Of a stretch of DNA of 64,000 bases, positions 8,924 through 19,000 are shown piece after piece. The stretch's first letter is position 1. Each line of letters opens with the position of its first letter. Made by a program: the position numbers and the translations under genes. Under the pieces are notes generated by a model. The model ran no database searches and was not told the origin of the DNA. It saw only the letters and a list, made by a program, of their open reading frames with translations. This DNA comes from CAYUQT01 sp964446835 (GTDB lineage: Bacteria; Planctomycetota; Phycisphaerae; UBA1845; JAFGLZ01), in assembly GCA_964446835.1 (NCBI GenBank), contig CAYUQT010000052.1, forward strand, positions 9,965 to 73,964, read 5' to 3'.

Positions 8924-9847
8924 ATGCCCACAGACCCCGCCCTATCGCTGAACCTGATCGATCCGAAAGCCTTGGCCCGGCTCGGACGGCTGGAGTTGAT
9001 TGCGCGGCACGTGGTCGAGGGATTCATCAGCGGTCGCCACCGCAGCCCGCACAAGGGTTTCAGCGTCGAGTTCGCCGAACACCGCGACTACGCTCGCGGC
9101 GACGACCCCCGCGATATCGACTGGCGGGTCTTCGCCCGAAGCGACCGCTACACCATCAAGCAATATGAGGAAGAGACGAACCTGCGCGCTTACCTCCTGG
9201 TCGATGCCTCGGGCTCGATGAAGTACGCCGGCGGGTCGGTCTCGAAATTCCGGTACGCCCAATGCGTGGCCGCCACACTGGCCTACCTGATGCTCCGCCA
9301 GCAGGACGCCGTGGGACTGGTCACCTTCGACAGCGATGTCCGGCAGTACGTGCCGCCACGATCGCGCCCCAGCCACTTGCGCGACCTGCTGGAAGAACTC
9401 GAGATGACCTCGCCCGGAGGCGAGACCTCGCTGGCAGCCGTCATGCACCACCTGGCCGAGCGGGTCCGCCGTCGCGGATTGATGATCCTGATCAGTGACT
9501 GCTTCGATGAGATCGACCCTCTCTCGGGGGCGCTGCACCATTGGCGGCATCGCCACCACGAGGTAATCATCCTGCACGTCATGGCCCCGGAGGAGCGGAC
9601 CTTCCCCTTCCAGCGGTACTCGCAGTTCCGCTGCCTGGAGAATCCGCGGATTCGGGTGATGCTCGATCCGTCCGCCGTCCGCCGCGAGTACCTCCGACGG
9701 GTCTCGACGTTTCTCAGCGAACTGGGCCGGCGATGCGGAGAGATGGAGATCGACTACCTCTGCCTGGATACGTCGCAGCCGTTCGATGAAGCACTCGTGC
9801 GCTATCTGGCATTTCGAGAGTCGATCGCAAAGAGGCGGAGGCTGTAG
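8924..9847 (+). CDS. DUF58 protein with VWA-like domain
   Basis: A 307-residue protein, second gene of the MoxR operon. It has the DUF58 core segment DDPRDIDWRVFARS (about residue 64) and a VWA metal-site sequence, VDASGSMKY (DxSxS). DUF58 proteins are the usual immediate partners of MoxR ATPases, and this one probably presents or receives clients of that ATPase. No transmembrane segment is obvious, so it is likely cytoplasmic and peripheral. It starts 32 bases after moxR and is clearly co-transcribed with it. Confidence 0.92.
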   Translation: MPTDPALSLNLIDPKALARLGRLELIARHVVEGFISGRHRSPHKGFSVEFAEHRDYARGDDPRDIDWRVFARSDRYTIKQYEEETNLRAYLLVDASGSMKYAGGSVSKFRYAQCVAATLAYLMLRQQDAVGLVTFDSDVRQYVPPRSRPSHLRDLLEELEMTSPGGETSLAAVMHHLAERVRRRGLMILISDCFDEIDPLSGALHHWRHRHHEVIILHVMAPEERTFPFQRYSQFRCLENPRIRVMLDPSAVRREYLRRVSTFLSELGRRCGEMEIDYLCLDTSQPFDEALVRYLAFRESIAKRRRL

Positions 9848-9966
9848 GAGCCCGCGAGGCGCCCTCGCGAATCAGAAGGAACGCGGCATTGCCCGCATGG
9901 TTCACATCGCCCTGAGGCCGCACGCACTCGGCGCATGACCATCCGGAGTCGCGTTCCACCATCGGG

Positions 9967-12222
9967 ATGGATGACGTGTCCGCAGGATTGTCCGGCGTAT
10001 TTCTGAACCCTGCCTTGCTGTGGCTGTCGGCCGTGGCGCTGCTGCCGCTGATCATCCACCTGATGAACCGCCGGCGACGTCTGGATATCGAATGGGGGGC
10101 CATGCAGTTCCTGAGAGATGCCCACGCGACACGAAACAAACGCGTCCGGCTCGAAGAGATGGCCCTGCTGGCCCTTCGCACCCTGATGCTGATCGCCCTG
10201 GTGCTGGGTGTCGCACGGCCGCTGATTCGTCATCCCGGCCTGATCGGGGGCGAGCGACCCCGGCAGGACGTTGTCCTCGTCCTCGACGCCTCCAGTTCCA
10301 TGGCCCTGCGGCAGGAGGGCACCACTCCCTTTGCCCGCGCCGCGGCCACCGCCTCCGAAGTCCTCGATCGCCTCGAACGTGGCGATACGGTGGGCGTGAT
10401 CCTCGCCGGTGCCACCATCCGGTCGCTCAGCCCGACCCTGGAGCCGGTAGAAGACACGCTCCGCACCTCTCTGAAAGATCGGCTCGGCAAGGCTTCGCCG
10501 ATGCCCGGTGAAGCCGACATGGTCCGCGCGATCGACGCGGCCATGGCCATGCTCGGCTCCAATCGACACGGCACCGGGCAGGTTGTTGTCATCACCGATG
10601 GCCGGGCGGCCGCGTGGCGGCCGGATCTTCCCGGACGGTGGCAGTTTCTGCGGCAGGAAATGCAGGCCGGTCGAGGCGGCATCGGGGCCCGCGCGATCGT
10701 CGTCGGCACGCCGGCACCTCGCCTGACCAACCTGCGGCTCTCCAAGATCGAGATTGCACAGGCTGTCGTCGGCACGGATCGGCCCGTGGACATCCGGGTC
10801 ACGGTCTCCAACACCGGCACCGAACCGGTGGCCGAACGCTCCGTCTCACTGTCTCTCGACGATCGCCCGTTGGCCGAACAACCCATCGGATCTCTCGCCT
10901 CGAAGGCCTCGGCCGTGTTGCGATTCACACATACCTTCTCTCGATGCGGTTCCTATCTGTTTCGCGCCAGACTGACCGGCAGCGATCAGATCGAGTCGGA
11001 CGACACCGCCTGCTGCGCTGTCGAGGTCATGGAGCACCTGCCGGTCCTCCTGGTCGACGGAATGCCGGCGGTCAATGTGCTCGACTCGGCCACGGGATAT
11101 CTGCGAATGGCGTTGGCGCCGGGTCGGGCCGAAGGCGATCCGGCCGTCAACGACCTCGTTGAGGCGCGTGCCGTCGAGTGGTCCGAGACCGAACAGACCG
11201 ATCCGATGGGGTTCAAGGTGGTCGTCCTGGCGAATGTGCCCCGGTTAGGCCCGCGTTTCACCGCTCGCCTGTCCCGGTTCGTCCGTGAGGGCGGTGGGCT
11301 TCTGGTCGCCCCCGGCGATCGGTGCGATCCGGAGTGGTACGAACGCAGTCTCTATGTCGGCGGCGAAGGGCCGCTGCCCTGTCCCCTGGGCACATCCCAG
11401 GGGGAGGCGACCTCGCGAGGATCCGGATGCTCCGTCGTATCCGTCGAGGGGCAGACGGTCTTCACGACGTCCGCCGATGCCGGGCAGAGCGATCTCGACC
11501 GGGTTCGCGTCTATCGCTGGTTCCGGTTTCCCGAACTGTCGCAAGGTCGCCAGGCTGTCCTGCTGAGGCTCAGCTCGGGAGACCCGTTTGTCGTCGATCG
11601 AACGTTCGGCCGCGGGCACGTCCTTCTCACCAGTACGCCCCTCGGCATCGACGGATCGAACCTGCCTGCCACGAAGGCCTTTGTCGTGATGGTCCACGAG
11701 ATGGTCCACTGGCTGACCCGACCCACCCTGACGGTCTGGAACGTCGAGGCGGGTCAGCCGCTACAGGCGTTCCTCGATCCGTCGAAGACCGCGGTCACCG
11801 CCCGATGGACCGACCCGCTGGGTGAAACCCGGGACATCACGGGGCAGATCGAAGGAACGTCCAGGGTCTTCCGCGACTCTCGCACCGAGATGCCGGGCGT
11901 CTACCGTCTGGCGACCGCGGGGCCGGCCGGGGCCGGACTGTTCTACTTCGTTGTTCGTCCGGGCAACGAAAGCGATCGCGAGCCGCTCATCGACCGCCAG
12001 AGACGCGAGCTGACCGACCAGCTCGGCCTGCGATTCGTCGACGGGGCTGGCGAACTCGAGGCGAGCCTGGCCGCCGAGAATCGGGGACGCGAATTGTGGC
12101 GCGTGTTGGCGGCTATTGTCCTGGCCTTGCTGGTGGGCGAGGCGTTTCTGACTCGACGAATTGCGGCGGACCGCCGCATTTCGGTTATGGGCAGCGATGG
12201 GCTACTTGTTGGGACAGACTGA
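9967..12222 (+). CDS. BatA-type membrane protein with VWA domain
   Basis: A 751-residue protein. The N-terminal membrane segment (about residues 10-32) with HLMNRRRRLDIEWGAMQFL matches the BatA N-terminal family. A second hydrophobic helix is near residue 60-80. A VWA domain follows with LDASSSMAL (DxSxS, about residue 99) and VVITDGRAA. The middle has beta-sandwich sequence (RPVDIRVTVSNTGTEPVAE), and a last transmembrane helix lies near residue 718-735. It is probably a membrane-bound partner of the upstream MoxR ATPase. The Bat name comes from the Bacteroides aerotolerance work, and its role here is unknown. Confidence 0.88.
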   Translation: MDDVSAGLSGVFLNPALLWLSAVALLPLIIHLMNRRRRLDIEWGAMQFLRDAHATRNKRVRLEEMALLALRTLMLIALVLGVARPLIRHPGLIGGERPRQDVVLVLDASSSMALRQEGTTPFARAAATASEVLDRLERGDTVGVILAGATIRSLSPTLEPVEDTLRTSLKDRLGKASPMPGEADMVRAIDAAMAMLGSNRHGTGQVVVITDGRAAAWRPDLPGRWQFLRQEMQAGRGGIGARAIVVGTPAPRLTNLRLSKIEIAQAVVGTDRPVDIRVTVSNTGTEPVAERSVSLSLDDRPLAEQPIGSLASKASAVLRFTHTFSRCGSYLFRARLTGSDQIESDDTACCAVEVMEHLPVLLVDGMPAVNVLDSATGYLRMALAPGRAEGDPAVNDLVEARAVEWSETEQTDPMGFKVVVLANVPRLGPRFTARLSRFVREGGGLLVAPGDRCDPEWYERSLYVGGEGPLPCPLGTSQGEATSRGSGCSVVSVEGQTVFTTSADAGQSDLDRVRVYRWFRFPELSQGRQAVLLRLSSGDPFVVDRTFGRGHVLLTSTPLGIDGSNLPATKAFVVMVHEMVHWLTRPTLTVWNVEAGQPLQAFLDPSKTAVTARWTDPLGETRDITGQIEGTSRVFRDSRTEMPGVYRLATAGPAGAGLFYFVVRPGNESDREPLIDRQRRELTDQLGLRFVDGAGELEASLAAENRGRELWRVLAAIVLALLVGEAFLTRRIAADRRISVMGSDGLLVGTD

Positions 12223-12235
12223 TCACGCAGATGTC

Positions 12236-15217
12236 ATGCGCCGCATCCTGTTCGCCGGCGGGTTCTGGCCGATGATCTGGGGCCTCGCCGCGGTCGCGAT
12301 GATCGTCTATCTCTACGCCGTCGAACGCCGTCTGGTGTCGAGGGCGATGGGGCTGGTTCTCACCCTGCTGCGCGTCACACTGGTCGTCCTGATTCTGGCG
12401 ATGCTGGGCGAGCCGACGGCCGCGATCGACCGCACGGAATCCAAGACCCGAACCCTGGCGGTGCTCACCGACGTCTCGGCCAGCATGGACGTCACCGATC
12501 GCCAGATGTCTCTCGGCGAGCGTCTCCGGCTGGCCGACGCCCTGGGCCGACTCAGCGAACAGGCCCGCCCGATCCGACTCGAACGAATGGGAATCGACCT
12601 CCGTCGCGCCCAGGCCGAACTCTCGACGGCGACAGCACAGTGGCCCGAGCTCGGCGAACGTCTCAAACGCTCCAACCTCCCCACGCCTGCGGCTGAAGCC
12701 ATGCTCCGCGAGGCCGCCAGCCCCGTCCATCGTGAGGTCGAGTTACTGAACGTTTCGCTTGGCACGCTATCGACGATTCTGGAGGACCGTCGGAGCCTGC
12801 CAACCCGGCAGGCCGCGGAAATCGTCGATCTGCACAGCCGGTTGTTGTCCCAGGTCGTCGAGCCGATCCGACGAATCGAAAAAGCGATGAAGGACCCTCC
12901 GTCGCCGCCCGATCGCGCGGCCGAACGCATCGCAATCTGGACCCGCGACGCACAGGATGCGCTCCGCGGGTTGACGGCCCTCATCGAAGCAGCCGATCAG
13001 GCGTCGCGGAACCTGGACGACGCCTTCGCGGCCCAGGCCGACGCCGACACCCGCCGCGCCATGGACGAGGTCGGCGCCTTCTCACGAAGACAGATCGCCG
13101 ACGGGCTCCTGCGCGGCGGAAAGGGCAACCTCCTCGTGGGTTTGTCCGATCGCGTCAAGCTGCGCTACTACCGGTTCGCCGACGAGGCCCGCCTTGCCGC
13201 CGCTCCGGCCACAAGTGCCCCGGCCACGGACGATCCGAATCGCGTCTCGGGGGAAGGAACGAACCTCGCCGCGGCGATCGAACAGGTCGTCCGCGACGTG
13301 CCCGCCAACGAACTGGCCGGCGTGGTCATGCTGACCGACGGGCGGCACAACGCCACGGACGACCCGGCTCCGATCGCTCGTCGGCTCGGAACTCAAGGCG
13401 TTCCGATCTGCCCGGTGGTCATCGGTTCTGAGGTGTCCCCGCCGGACGCGGCCATCGTAAGGATCGACGCACCCGACCAGGTCTATGCCGAGGACACGAT
13501 GACCATCGGCGTCTCTGTCCGCCTCGACGGACTCGAGGGCCGGACGCTCGCCGTACGATTGTTGGACGAGGCGGGCAAGGCGCTCGGTCTGGCCGCCGGC
13601 GACGACGAGGACGCCCACATCCCCTCACCGAACGCTCCGTCGAAAGAGCGACGGATCACCGCCTCCGGTCCCAGCGAACGGCGCGAAATCCGTCTGTCGC
13701 ACAAGCCGACCGGAAAAGGCCGGCACGTCTACCGCGTGACATTGGAGGCCGCACCCAACGAAGTCTTCAAAGAGAACAACCAGCGGACCGTGGCGGTTCA
13801 GGTCGGCGACGAACGGGTCAAGGTCCTGCTGGTAGACGGATCGCCACGTTGGGAATTCCGCTACCTCCGGAATCTCCTGCTGCGCGACCCGTCCGTCCAG
13901 CTTCAGCACGTCCTGTTCGACCCCGCGGACATCGATCGTCAGCCAAGGGCCACCCCGATCGTCGCGCGGGTCCAGAACCGCGAACCTGCTGCCGATCGTC
14001 TGCCACAGACCAACGAAGACCTGAACGCCTACGACGCCATTCTTCTGGGCGACGTCGGCCCCGACGACCTGTCGGCCGACCTCCAGCGCCGTATCGAACA
14101 GTTCGTTGCCGACCGTGGCGGCACACTCGCCCTGATTGCCGGCAAGCGGCATATGCCGACAGACTTCATGGGGCAGCCCCTGGCGGCCCTCCTGCCCGTC
14201 GAGCCCGAGGGCACGCCGTCCATCTCACCCCAAACGCAACCGCAAGGCAGTTGGCTGCTGCGACTGGCCGACGAGGGACAGGGCCACCTGATCACTGAAC
14301 TGGCCATCGAGCCCCAGACGAACCAGTCGCTCTGGGACGCACTACCGCCTTTCAACTGGCGCAGCGCGATGGGTCGAGCCAAGGGCGGGGCCTCGGTGCT
14401 GGCCTGGGCCGAGCCCCCCCATAGGGGCGCGACAACCGCTACAACTACCACCGCCAGAGCCCCGATCGATCGGCCGCCATTGCGACGAGACGGGGCCGTG
14501 CTGGTCGCACAGAACTACGGACTCGGCAGGGTCCTGTACATCGGCTGGGACGCCACGTGGCGATTCCGATACAAACACGGCGACACCTATCACCATAAGT
14601 TCTGGGCCCAGGTACTTCGCTGGGCACAGTCCGGCAATCTGCCGGCCGGTCTGCAACACGTCCGAATCGGCACCGACCGGGTCAGATACCCCAAGGGCCG
14701 GCCCGTCGTCGTTCGCGCCAAGTTCACCCAGCCCAATCTCACGGCAATGACCGACGCCCAGGTCAGGGCCATCGTCACACAGGGCGGTCGGCCGGTCGTC
14801 TCGGTCCGTCTGAACTACGTGCCCGCGTCGCCCGGAATCTATGAATCGACGCTCACCGGGCTGTCTCCCGGGGAATACAATGTGCGGCTCGACAGTCCGC
14901 AGATCGCGACCCTGCGGCAGGCCGGCGAGTCGGTGGAGGCCCCGGCCACCACCTTCGTGGTCGATCCGGCCGACACCGCCGAACGACTGGAACTCACCAC
15001 AAACGCCCCGCTCCTCCGGCGCCTGGCGGAACTGTCCGGCGGCGTGGAGCTCCCGAAAACCTCCGCCGGTAATCTGCCGGGTATTGCTCGCATCGAGCCG
15101 ATCGTCGAACATGTTTGTCGGCAAGTGACCCTGTGGGACACCGGATGGATGATCGCGGCCTTCGCGACCATCATCGGAGCGGAGTGGATCCTCCGCAAAC
15201 GCTGCGGACTGACCTAG
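12236..15217 (+). CDS. Large membrane protein with VWA and glutamine-amidotransferase-like regions
   Basis: A 993-residue protein, last gene of the MoxR operon. Two transmembrane helices lie near residues 8-30 and 40-60, followed by a VWA site (LTDVSASMDV). A coiled-coil or helical part (about 110-300) comes next, then the rest of the VWA (VVMLTDGRHNATDD), a beta-sandwich and a class-I GATase-like segment (KVLLVDGSPRWEFRYLRNLL ... YDAILLGDVGPDDLS). A final membrane helix follows (about 965-985). The start is uncertain: ATG 12236 follows the previous stop by 13 bases, while ATG 12197 and TTG 12161 are also in frame and overlap that gene. Confidence 0.82.
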   Translation: MRRILFAGGFWPMIWGLAAVAMIVYLYAVERRLVSRAMGLVLTLLRVTLVVLILAMLGEPTAAIDRTESKTRTLAVLTDVSASMDVTDRQMSLGERLRLADALGRLSEQARPIRLERMGIDLRRAQAELSTATAQWPELGERLKRSNLPTPAAEAMLREAASPVHREVELLNVSLGTLSTILEDRRSLPTRQAAEIVDLHSRLLSQVVEPIRRIEKAMKDPPSPPDRAAERIAIWTRDAQDALRGLTALIEAADQASRNLDDAFAAQADADTRRAMDEVGAFSRRQIADGLLRGGKGNLLVGLSDRVKLRYYRFADEARLAAAPATSAPATDDPNRVSGEGTNLAAAIEQVVRDVPANELAGVVMLTDGRHNATDDPAPIARRLGTQGVPICPVVIGSEVSPPDAAIVRIDAPDQVYAEDTMTIGVSVRLDGLEGRTLAVRLLDEAGKALGLAAGDDEDAHIPSPNAPSKERRITASGPSERREIRLSHKPTGKGRHVYRVTLEAAPNEVFKENNQRTVAVQVGDERVKVLLVDGSPRWEFRYLRNLLLRDPSVQLQHVLFDPADIDRQPRATPIVARVQNREPAADRLPQTNEDLNAYDAILLGDVGPDDLSADLQRRIEQFVADRGGTLALIAGKRHMPTDFMGQPLAALLPVEPEGTPSISPQTQPQGSWLLRLADEGQGHLITELAIEPQTNQSLWDALPPFNWRSAMGRAKGGASVLAWAEPPHRGATTATTTTARAPIDRPPLRRDGAVLVAQNYGLGRVLYIGWDATWRFRYKHGDTYHHKFWAQVLRWAQSGNLPAGLQHVRIGTDRVRYPKGRPVVVRAKFTQPNLTAMTDAQVRAIVTQGGRPVVSVRLNYVPASPGIYESTLTGLSPGEYNVRLDSPQIATLRQAGESVEAPATTFVVDPADTAERLELTTNAPLLRRLAELSGGVELPKTSAGNLPGIARIEPIVEHVCRQVTLWDTGWMIAAFATIIGAEWILRKRCGLT

Positions 15218-15296
15218 GGGTTTTCGACGAAGCCGCGCCGGGCGCCGTTCGGGTCTTCCCACTGCATTGCCGAACGGTACGGAGCGAGGAGTAACC

Positions 15297-17525
15297 ATGG
15301 CTCAGGATTCCATGCATCAACGTATTCTCCGGCATCTGGCCGAGAGGGACTACACACCCCAGCAGGAACGGGCCCTGGCGCGCTCCATGGGGATCGAACG
15401 CCACGAGTTCGGAGACTTCCGCCATGCGGTCAAAGACCTGATGGCCGGTGGACGAATTGTTCTGGGCTCGAGCAGCGCGATTACCTTGCCCGAGCCGTCG
15501 GGCGACGTCGTCGGGACCTATCGCGCCCACGCCCGCGGATTCGGCTTCGTGGTGCCGCTGTCGCCGACGGCCCACGGCGACCTGTACATCCCCGAGGGCG
15601 AGGCACGCGACGCCATCACCGGTGACACCGTACGGGCCAAGATCATCCGCCGGGTGCCGCGCCGGGGAGAGATGCTTCACCACGGCCGCATCCTCGAGGT
15701 AATTGAGCGGGGCGACAGCCGCTTTGTCGGTGAATTGCGGTGCGAACAGAAACAGTGGTACGTCTGGCCCGACGGTAACACCCTGCACGCGCCGATCGGT
15801 GTCGACGACGTGACCGCCAAGGGAGCCAAGGCGGGCGATCAGGTCGTCGTAGAAATCCTCACATACCCCTCGGCCGGGCGCCCGGCGCGAGGCGTGATCG
15901 TAGAGCGTCTCGGACGGCGCGACGAACCCCACGTCGACGTGCGGAGCATCGTCCGGCAATACCACCTGCCCGACGTGTTTCCCAAGGATGTATCCGCAGA
16001 AGCTCGCCGCGTCGGACGAGGGTTCGACCTCGAAGCCGAACTGCCTCGGCGCGAAGACCTCCGGCGGGAAGTCATCGTCACGATCGACCCCACCAACGCC
16101 CGCGACTATGACGACGCCATCTCTCTGCGCCGTCTCCCGCAGGGCGAATGGGAACTCGGCGTCCATATCGCCGATGTTTCGGCCTTCGTTCGAGAGGGCT
16201 CGCCGCTGGACACCGAGGCGCGTTTGCGCGGCAATAGCGTCTATCTGCCGCTCTACGTCGTCCCGATGCTGCCCGAGGTCCTGAGCAACGGGCTGTGCAG
16301 CCTTCAGCAAGGGCAGCCGCGTCTGACCAAAAGCGCCTTCATCCGATACGACAAGGAGGGGCAAGTCCAGGGCACCCGGTTCGCCAATACCGTCATCTGC
16401 TCCACATGCCGGCTGACCTATGACCAGGCCACGGGCATCCTCGAAGGTAAGACCGGCGGCTACGACCGCCGTGTGGTCGAACTGATGGGTCAGATGGAGA
16501 AACTCGCCCGGACCATCCGAAAACGCCGGCTCGACGAGGGCATGATCGTCCTCGATCTGCCCGAGATTGAACTCGAATTCGATGAGAACGGCAGGGTCGT
16601 CGATGCCCATCCGGCCGACACGAGCTTTTCGCACACGCTGATCGAAATGTTCATGGTCGAAGCGAACGAAGCGGTGGCCAGACTGCTCGACAAGCTCAAC
16701 GTACCCTTCCTGCGAAGGATCCACCCGGAGCCGCCGCAGGCGACTTCAACGAACGTCTCTCGCTTCGCACGGTTCCTGGGACACCGCCTGCGCGGGCCGC
16801 TCGATCGCGAGGCGATGCGGGGTCTGCTGGCCGCCACCCGCGGACGCCCCGAGGCCTTTGCGGTCAACATGGCCATCCTCCGTTCCATGGAGCAGGCCGT
16901 GTATTCGCCGAAGCACGTGGGGCACTTTGCCCTGGCCAGCCACGACTACTGCCACTTCACGTCCCCCATTCGACGCTATCCCGATCTGACGATCCACCGC
17001 CTTCTGGATCGATATCTGGGCGGACAACTGACCAAGGGGCGGCGGGGCGAGGCCACGGGACATCCCGACTACAAGGCCGCCGAGGACTTGGGCAAACAAT
17101 GCAGCTTCACCGAGCGACGCGCGGCCGACGCCGAACGCGAGGCCAAGACCGTCAAGGTCCTCGAACTGCTGTCCAATCACCTCGGCGAAGTCCTCGACGG
17201 TGTTGTGACCGGTGTGACGAACGTCGGCGTCTTCGTTCAGTTGGTGCGCTACGGCATCGACGGACTGATCCGCTTCAACGACCTGCCCGACGACTGGTGG
17301 GAGATCGATGTGAAGGCCGGCTGCGCCGTCGGTCAGCGAACGGGACGACGGATTGCCCTGGGCGATGCCGTCCGGGTCGAGATCGTCACGGTCAACGTTC
17401 CGGCCCGACAGATGGACCTCGGGTTTGCCAAGGACCACCCGGCCAAGCCGGCTAAGGGCAAGGAGAAAGACAAGGCCAAAGAGAAGCCGAAGACACCGCG
17501 ACGCGGAAGACGCCGCCGGCGCTGA
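15297..17525 (+). CDS. rnr: Ribonuclease R
   Basis: A 3'-5' processive exoribonuclease that degrades structured RNA in the cytoplasm. The 742 residues show an N-terminal winged-helix segment, cold-shock-like OB folds (SGDVVGTYRAHARGFGFVVP), the RNB catalytic domain with the Asp cluster DPTNARDYDDAI, the conserved HFALASHDYCHFTSPIRRYP, an S1 domain (LDGVVTGVTNVGVFVQL) and a Lys/Arg-rich C-terminus. GAGGAG lies 8 bases before the ATG at 15297; an upstream in-frame TTG at 15267 is not preferred. It is preceded by the VWA operon but is functionally unrelated to it. Confidence 0.95.
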   Translation: MAQDSMHQRILRHLAERDYTPQQERALARSMGIERHEFGDFRHAVKDLMAGGRIVLGSSSAITLPEPSGDVVGTYRAHARGFGFVVPLSPTAHGDLYIPEGEARDAITGDTVRAKIIRRVPRRGEMLHHGRILEVIERGDSRFVGELRCEQKQWYVWPDGNTLHAPIGVDDVTAKGAKAGDQVVVEILTYPSAGRPARGVIVERLGRRDEPHVDVRSIVRQYHLPDVFPKDVSAEARRVGRGFDLEAELPRREDLRREVIVTIDPTNARDYDDAISLRRLPQGEWELGVHIADVSAFVREGSPLDTEARLRGNSVYLPLYVVPMLPEVLSNGLCSLQQGQPRLTKSAFIRYDKEGQVQGTRFANTVICSTCRLTYDQATGILEGKTGGYDRRVVELMGQMEKLARTIRKRRLDEGMIVLDLPEIELEFDENGRVVDAHPADTSFSHTLIEMFMVEANEAVARLLDKLNVPFLRRIHPEPPQATSTNVSRFARFLGHRLRGPLDREAMRGLLAATRGRPEAFAVNMAILRSMEQAVYSPKHVGHFALASHDYCHFTSPIRRYPDLTIHRLLDRYLGGQLTKGRRGEATGHPDYKAAEDLGKQCSFTERRAADAEREAKTVKVLELLSNHLGEVLDGVVTGVTNVGVFVQLVRYGIDGLIRFNDLPDDWWEIDVKAGCAVGQRTGRRIALGDAVRVEIVTVNVPARQMDLGFAKDHPAKPAKGKEKDKAKEKPKTPRRGRRRRR

Positions 17526-17547
17526 CGCAGACCGCGACCTCGGCTCG

Positions 17548-17576
17548 TTGATCGTCCGGGCAAAAGACCCTACAAT
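17548..17576 (+). promoter_or_regulatory. Sigma-70-type promoter for the first PQQ-propeller gene
   Basis: TTGATC at 17548-17553 and TACAAT at 17571-17576 are separated by exactly 17 bases, a good match to the housekeeping consensus. The gene starts at 17665, leaving an untranslated leader of about 80 bases. Confidence 0.55.
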
Positions 17577-17664
17577 CCGCATTGGGTGCTGGTGTCGGAC
17601 AGCGGCATTCGCTGTCGAACGTGAGATCACTTCTCGGCGAGCTCATCAGATTGGAGAGGGTGTT

Positions 17665-18870
17665 GTGACGTATTGTCGCTATGTCGGACTGGGTATCTGT
17701 GCGCTGAGTGTCCTCCAGATGGCCGCCCTGGGGGCCGACTGGACCCAGTGGCGCGGTCCGAGCCACGACGGCATCAGCACCGATCCGGCGATCCGCACCT
17801 CCTGGGAGAAATCGCCCAAGACCCTCTGGGAGTTCCCCGTCGGCAAGGGATTCAGCAGCTTCGCCATCCTCGGTAACAGGGTCTACACGTGCGGAACCGA
17901 AGACCATAAGCAGGTTGCTTTCTGCCTGTCCGTCGATACCGGGCAGCCTGTCTGGAAGACCCCCTACGAGGCCGAGTACCGCGAGCGACAGGGCGGAGAC
18001 GGGCCGCGATCGACGCCGACCGTTCATGACGGACGCGTCTATCTCTGCGGTGCCCTCGGACGACTCCTCTGCCTCGATGCGGACAAAGGCACGGTCATCT
18101 GGGAACGCCAATTCACCAACCGTCCCATCTGGGGTTACAGCGGATCGGTTCTCATCGAGGGCGACCTGGCGATCGTCTCGCCCGGCAGCACCGACGGGGC
18201 TCTCCTGGCGCTCGATCGCAAGACCGGCAAAGAGGTCTGGAAGTGCGGCAAGGACGCCGCCGGCTACGCCACGCCCTACCCGTTTACCCTGAGAAACAAG
18301 CGGTACATCGTCGGCTTCATGGCCGGCAACGTCCTGATCGCCGACGCCGCCACCGGAACCGAGGCCGCTCGCATCCAGTGGAAGACCCCCTACAACGTCA
18401 ACGCGGCCACCCCGATCTTCCATCAAGACCATCTGTTCATCAGCTCCGGATACAACACCGGCTCGGCGCTCTACAAGCTCGACCTCAAGGACAACCACCT
18501 GCATGTTCAACAGGTCTGGCAGGACCGGTTCCTTAAGTGTAAGTTCCAGACCTGTGTGCTCAGGGACAACCTGCTCTTCGGTGGCGACGAGCAGGGGCTC
18601 AAGTGTGCCGAGTTCCTCACCGGAAAGCAGTGCTGGAACATCCGCGGCATGGAAAACGCCACCGTCGTCTGGGTGGCCGATCACCTGATCGTTCTGGCCG
18701 AGGACGGCCGGCTCATGATCGCCCCGGCCACCGGCAAGGAGTTCAAGCCGATCGCCGAGGCACAGATCCTCTCCGGACGATGCTGGACAGTCCCGATCCT
18801 CTGCGACGGCAGGCTGTACCTCCGGGACTTCAAGAAGGCAATGTGTGTGGACCTGCGCCGGCCGTCCTGA
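17665..18870 (+). CDS. Secreted PQQ-like beta-propeller protein (copy 1)
   Basis: A 401-residue protein with a signal peptide (residues 1-22) and then the DWTQWRGPSHDGIS opening typical of planctomycete outer-membrane-BamB/PQQ-like propellers. Repeated WE/W-K blade motifs (KTLWEFPVG, GTVIWERQF, GKEVWKCG) mark the propeller. The start is a GTG, supported by GGAG 8 bases upstream. The family includes PQQ enzymes and structural propellers. The cofactor ligands cannot be confirmed here, so a structural or binding role is as likely as dehydrogenase activity. A close paralogue lies directly downstream. Confidence 0.88.
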   Translation: MTYCRYVGLGICALSVLQMAALGADWTQWRGPSHDGISTDPAIRTSWEKSPKTLWEFPVGKGFSSFAILGNRVYTCGTEDHKQVAFCLSVDTGQPVWKTPYEAEYRERQGGDGPRSTPTVHDGRVYLCGALGRLLCLDADKGTVIWERQFTNRPIWGYSGSVLIEGDLAIVSPGSTDGALLALDRKTGKEVWKCGKDAAGYATPYPFTLRNKRYIVGFMAGNVLIADAATGTEAARIQWKTPYNVNAATPIFHQDHLFISSGYNTGSALYKLDLKDNHLHVQQVWQDRFLKCKFQTCVLRDNLLFGGDEQGLKCAEFLTGKQCWNIRGMENATVVWVADHLIVLAEDGRLMIAPATGKEFKPIAEAQILSGRCWTVPILCDGRLYLRDFKKAMCVDLRRPS

Positions 18871-19000
18871 ACGGGATCGGCGCGAGGTTCGGGCAAGAGG
18901 GAGCATGGGGCAAGGCCCTCGGTTTCCACAGATGCGGAGGTTCCGCCCTGACAGGCACGGGGATGCGGATAGACCCGCACCCCTCACAAAGGAGATTCTC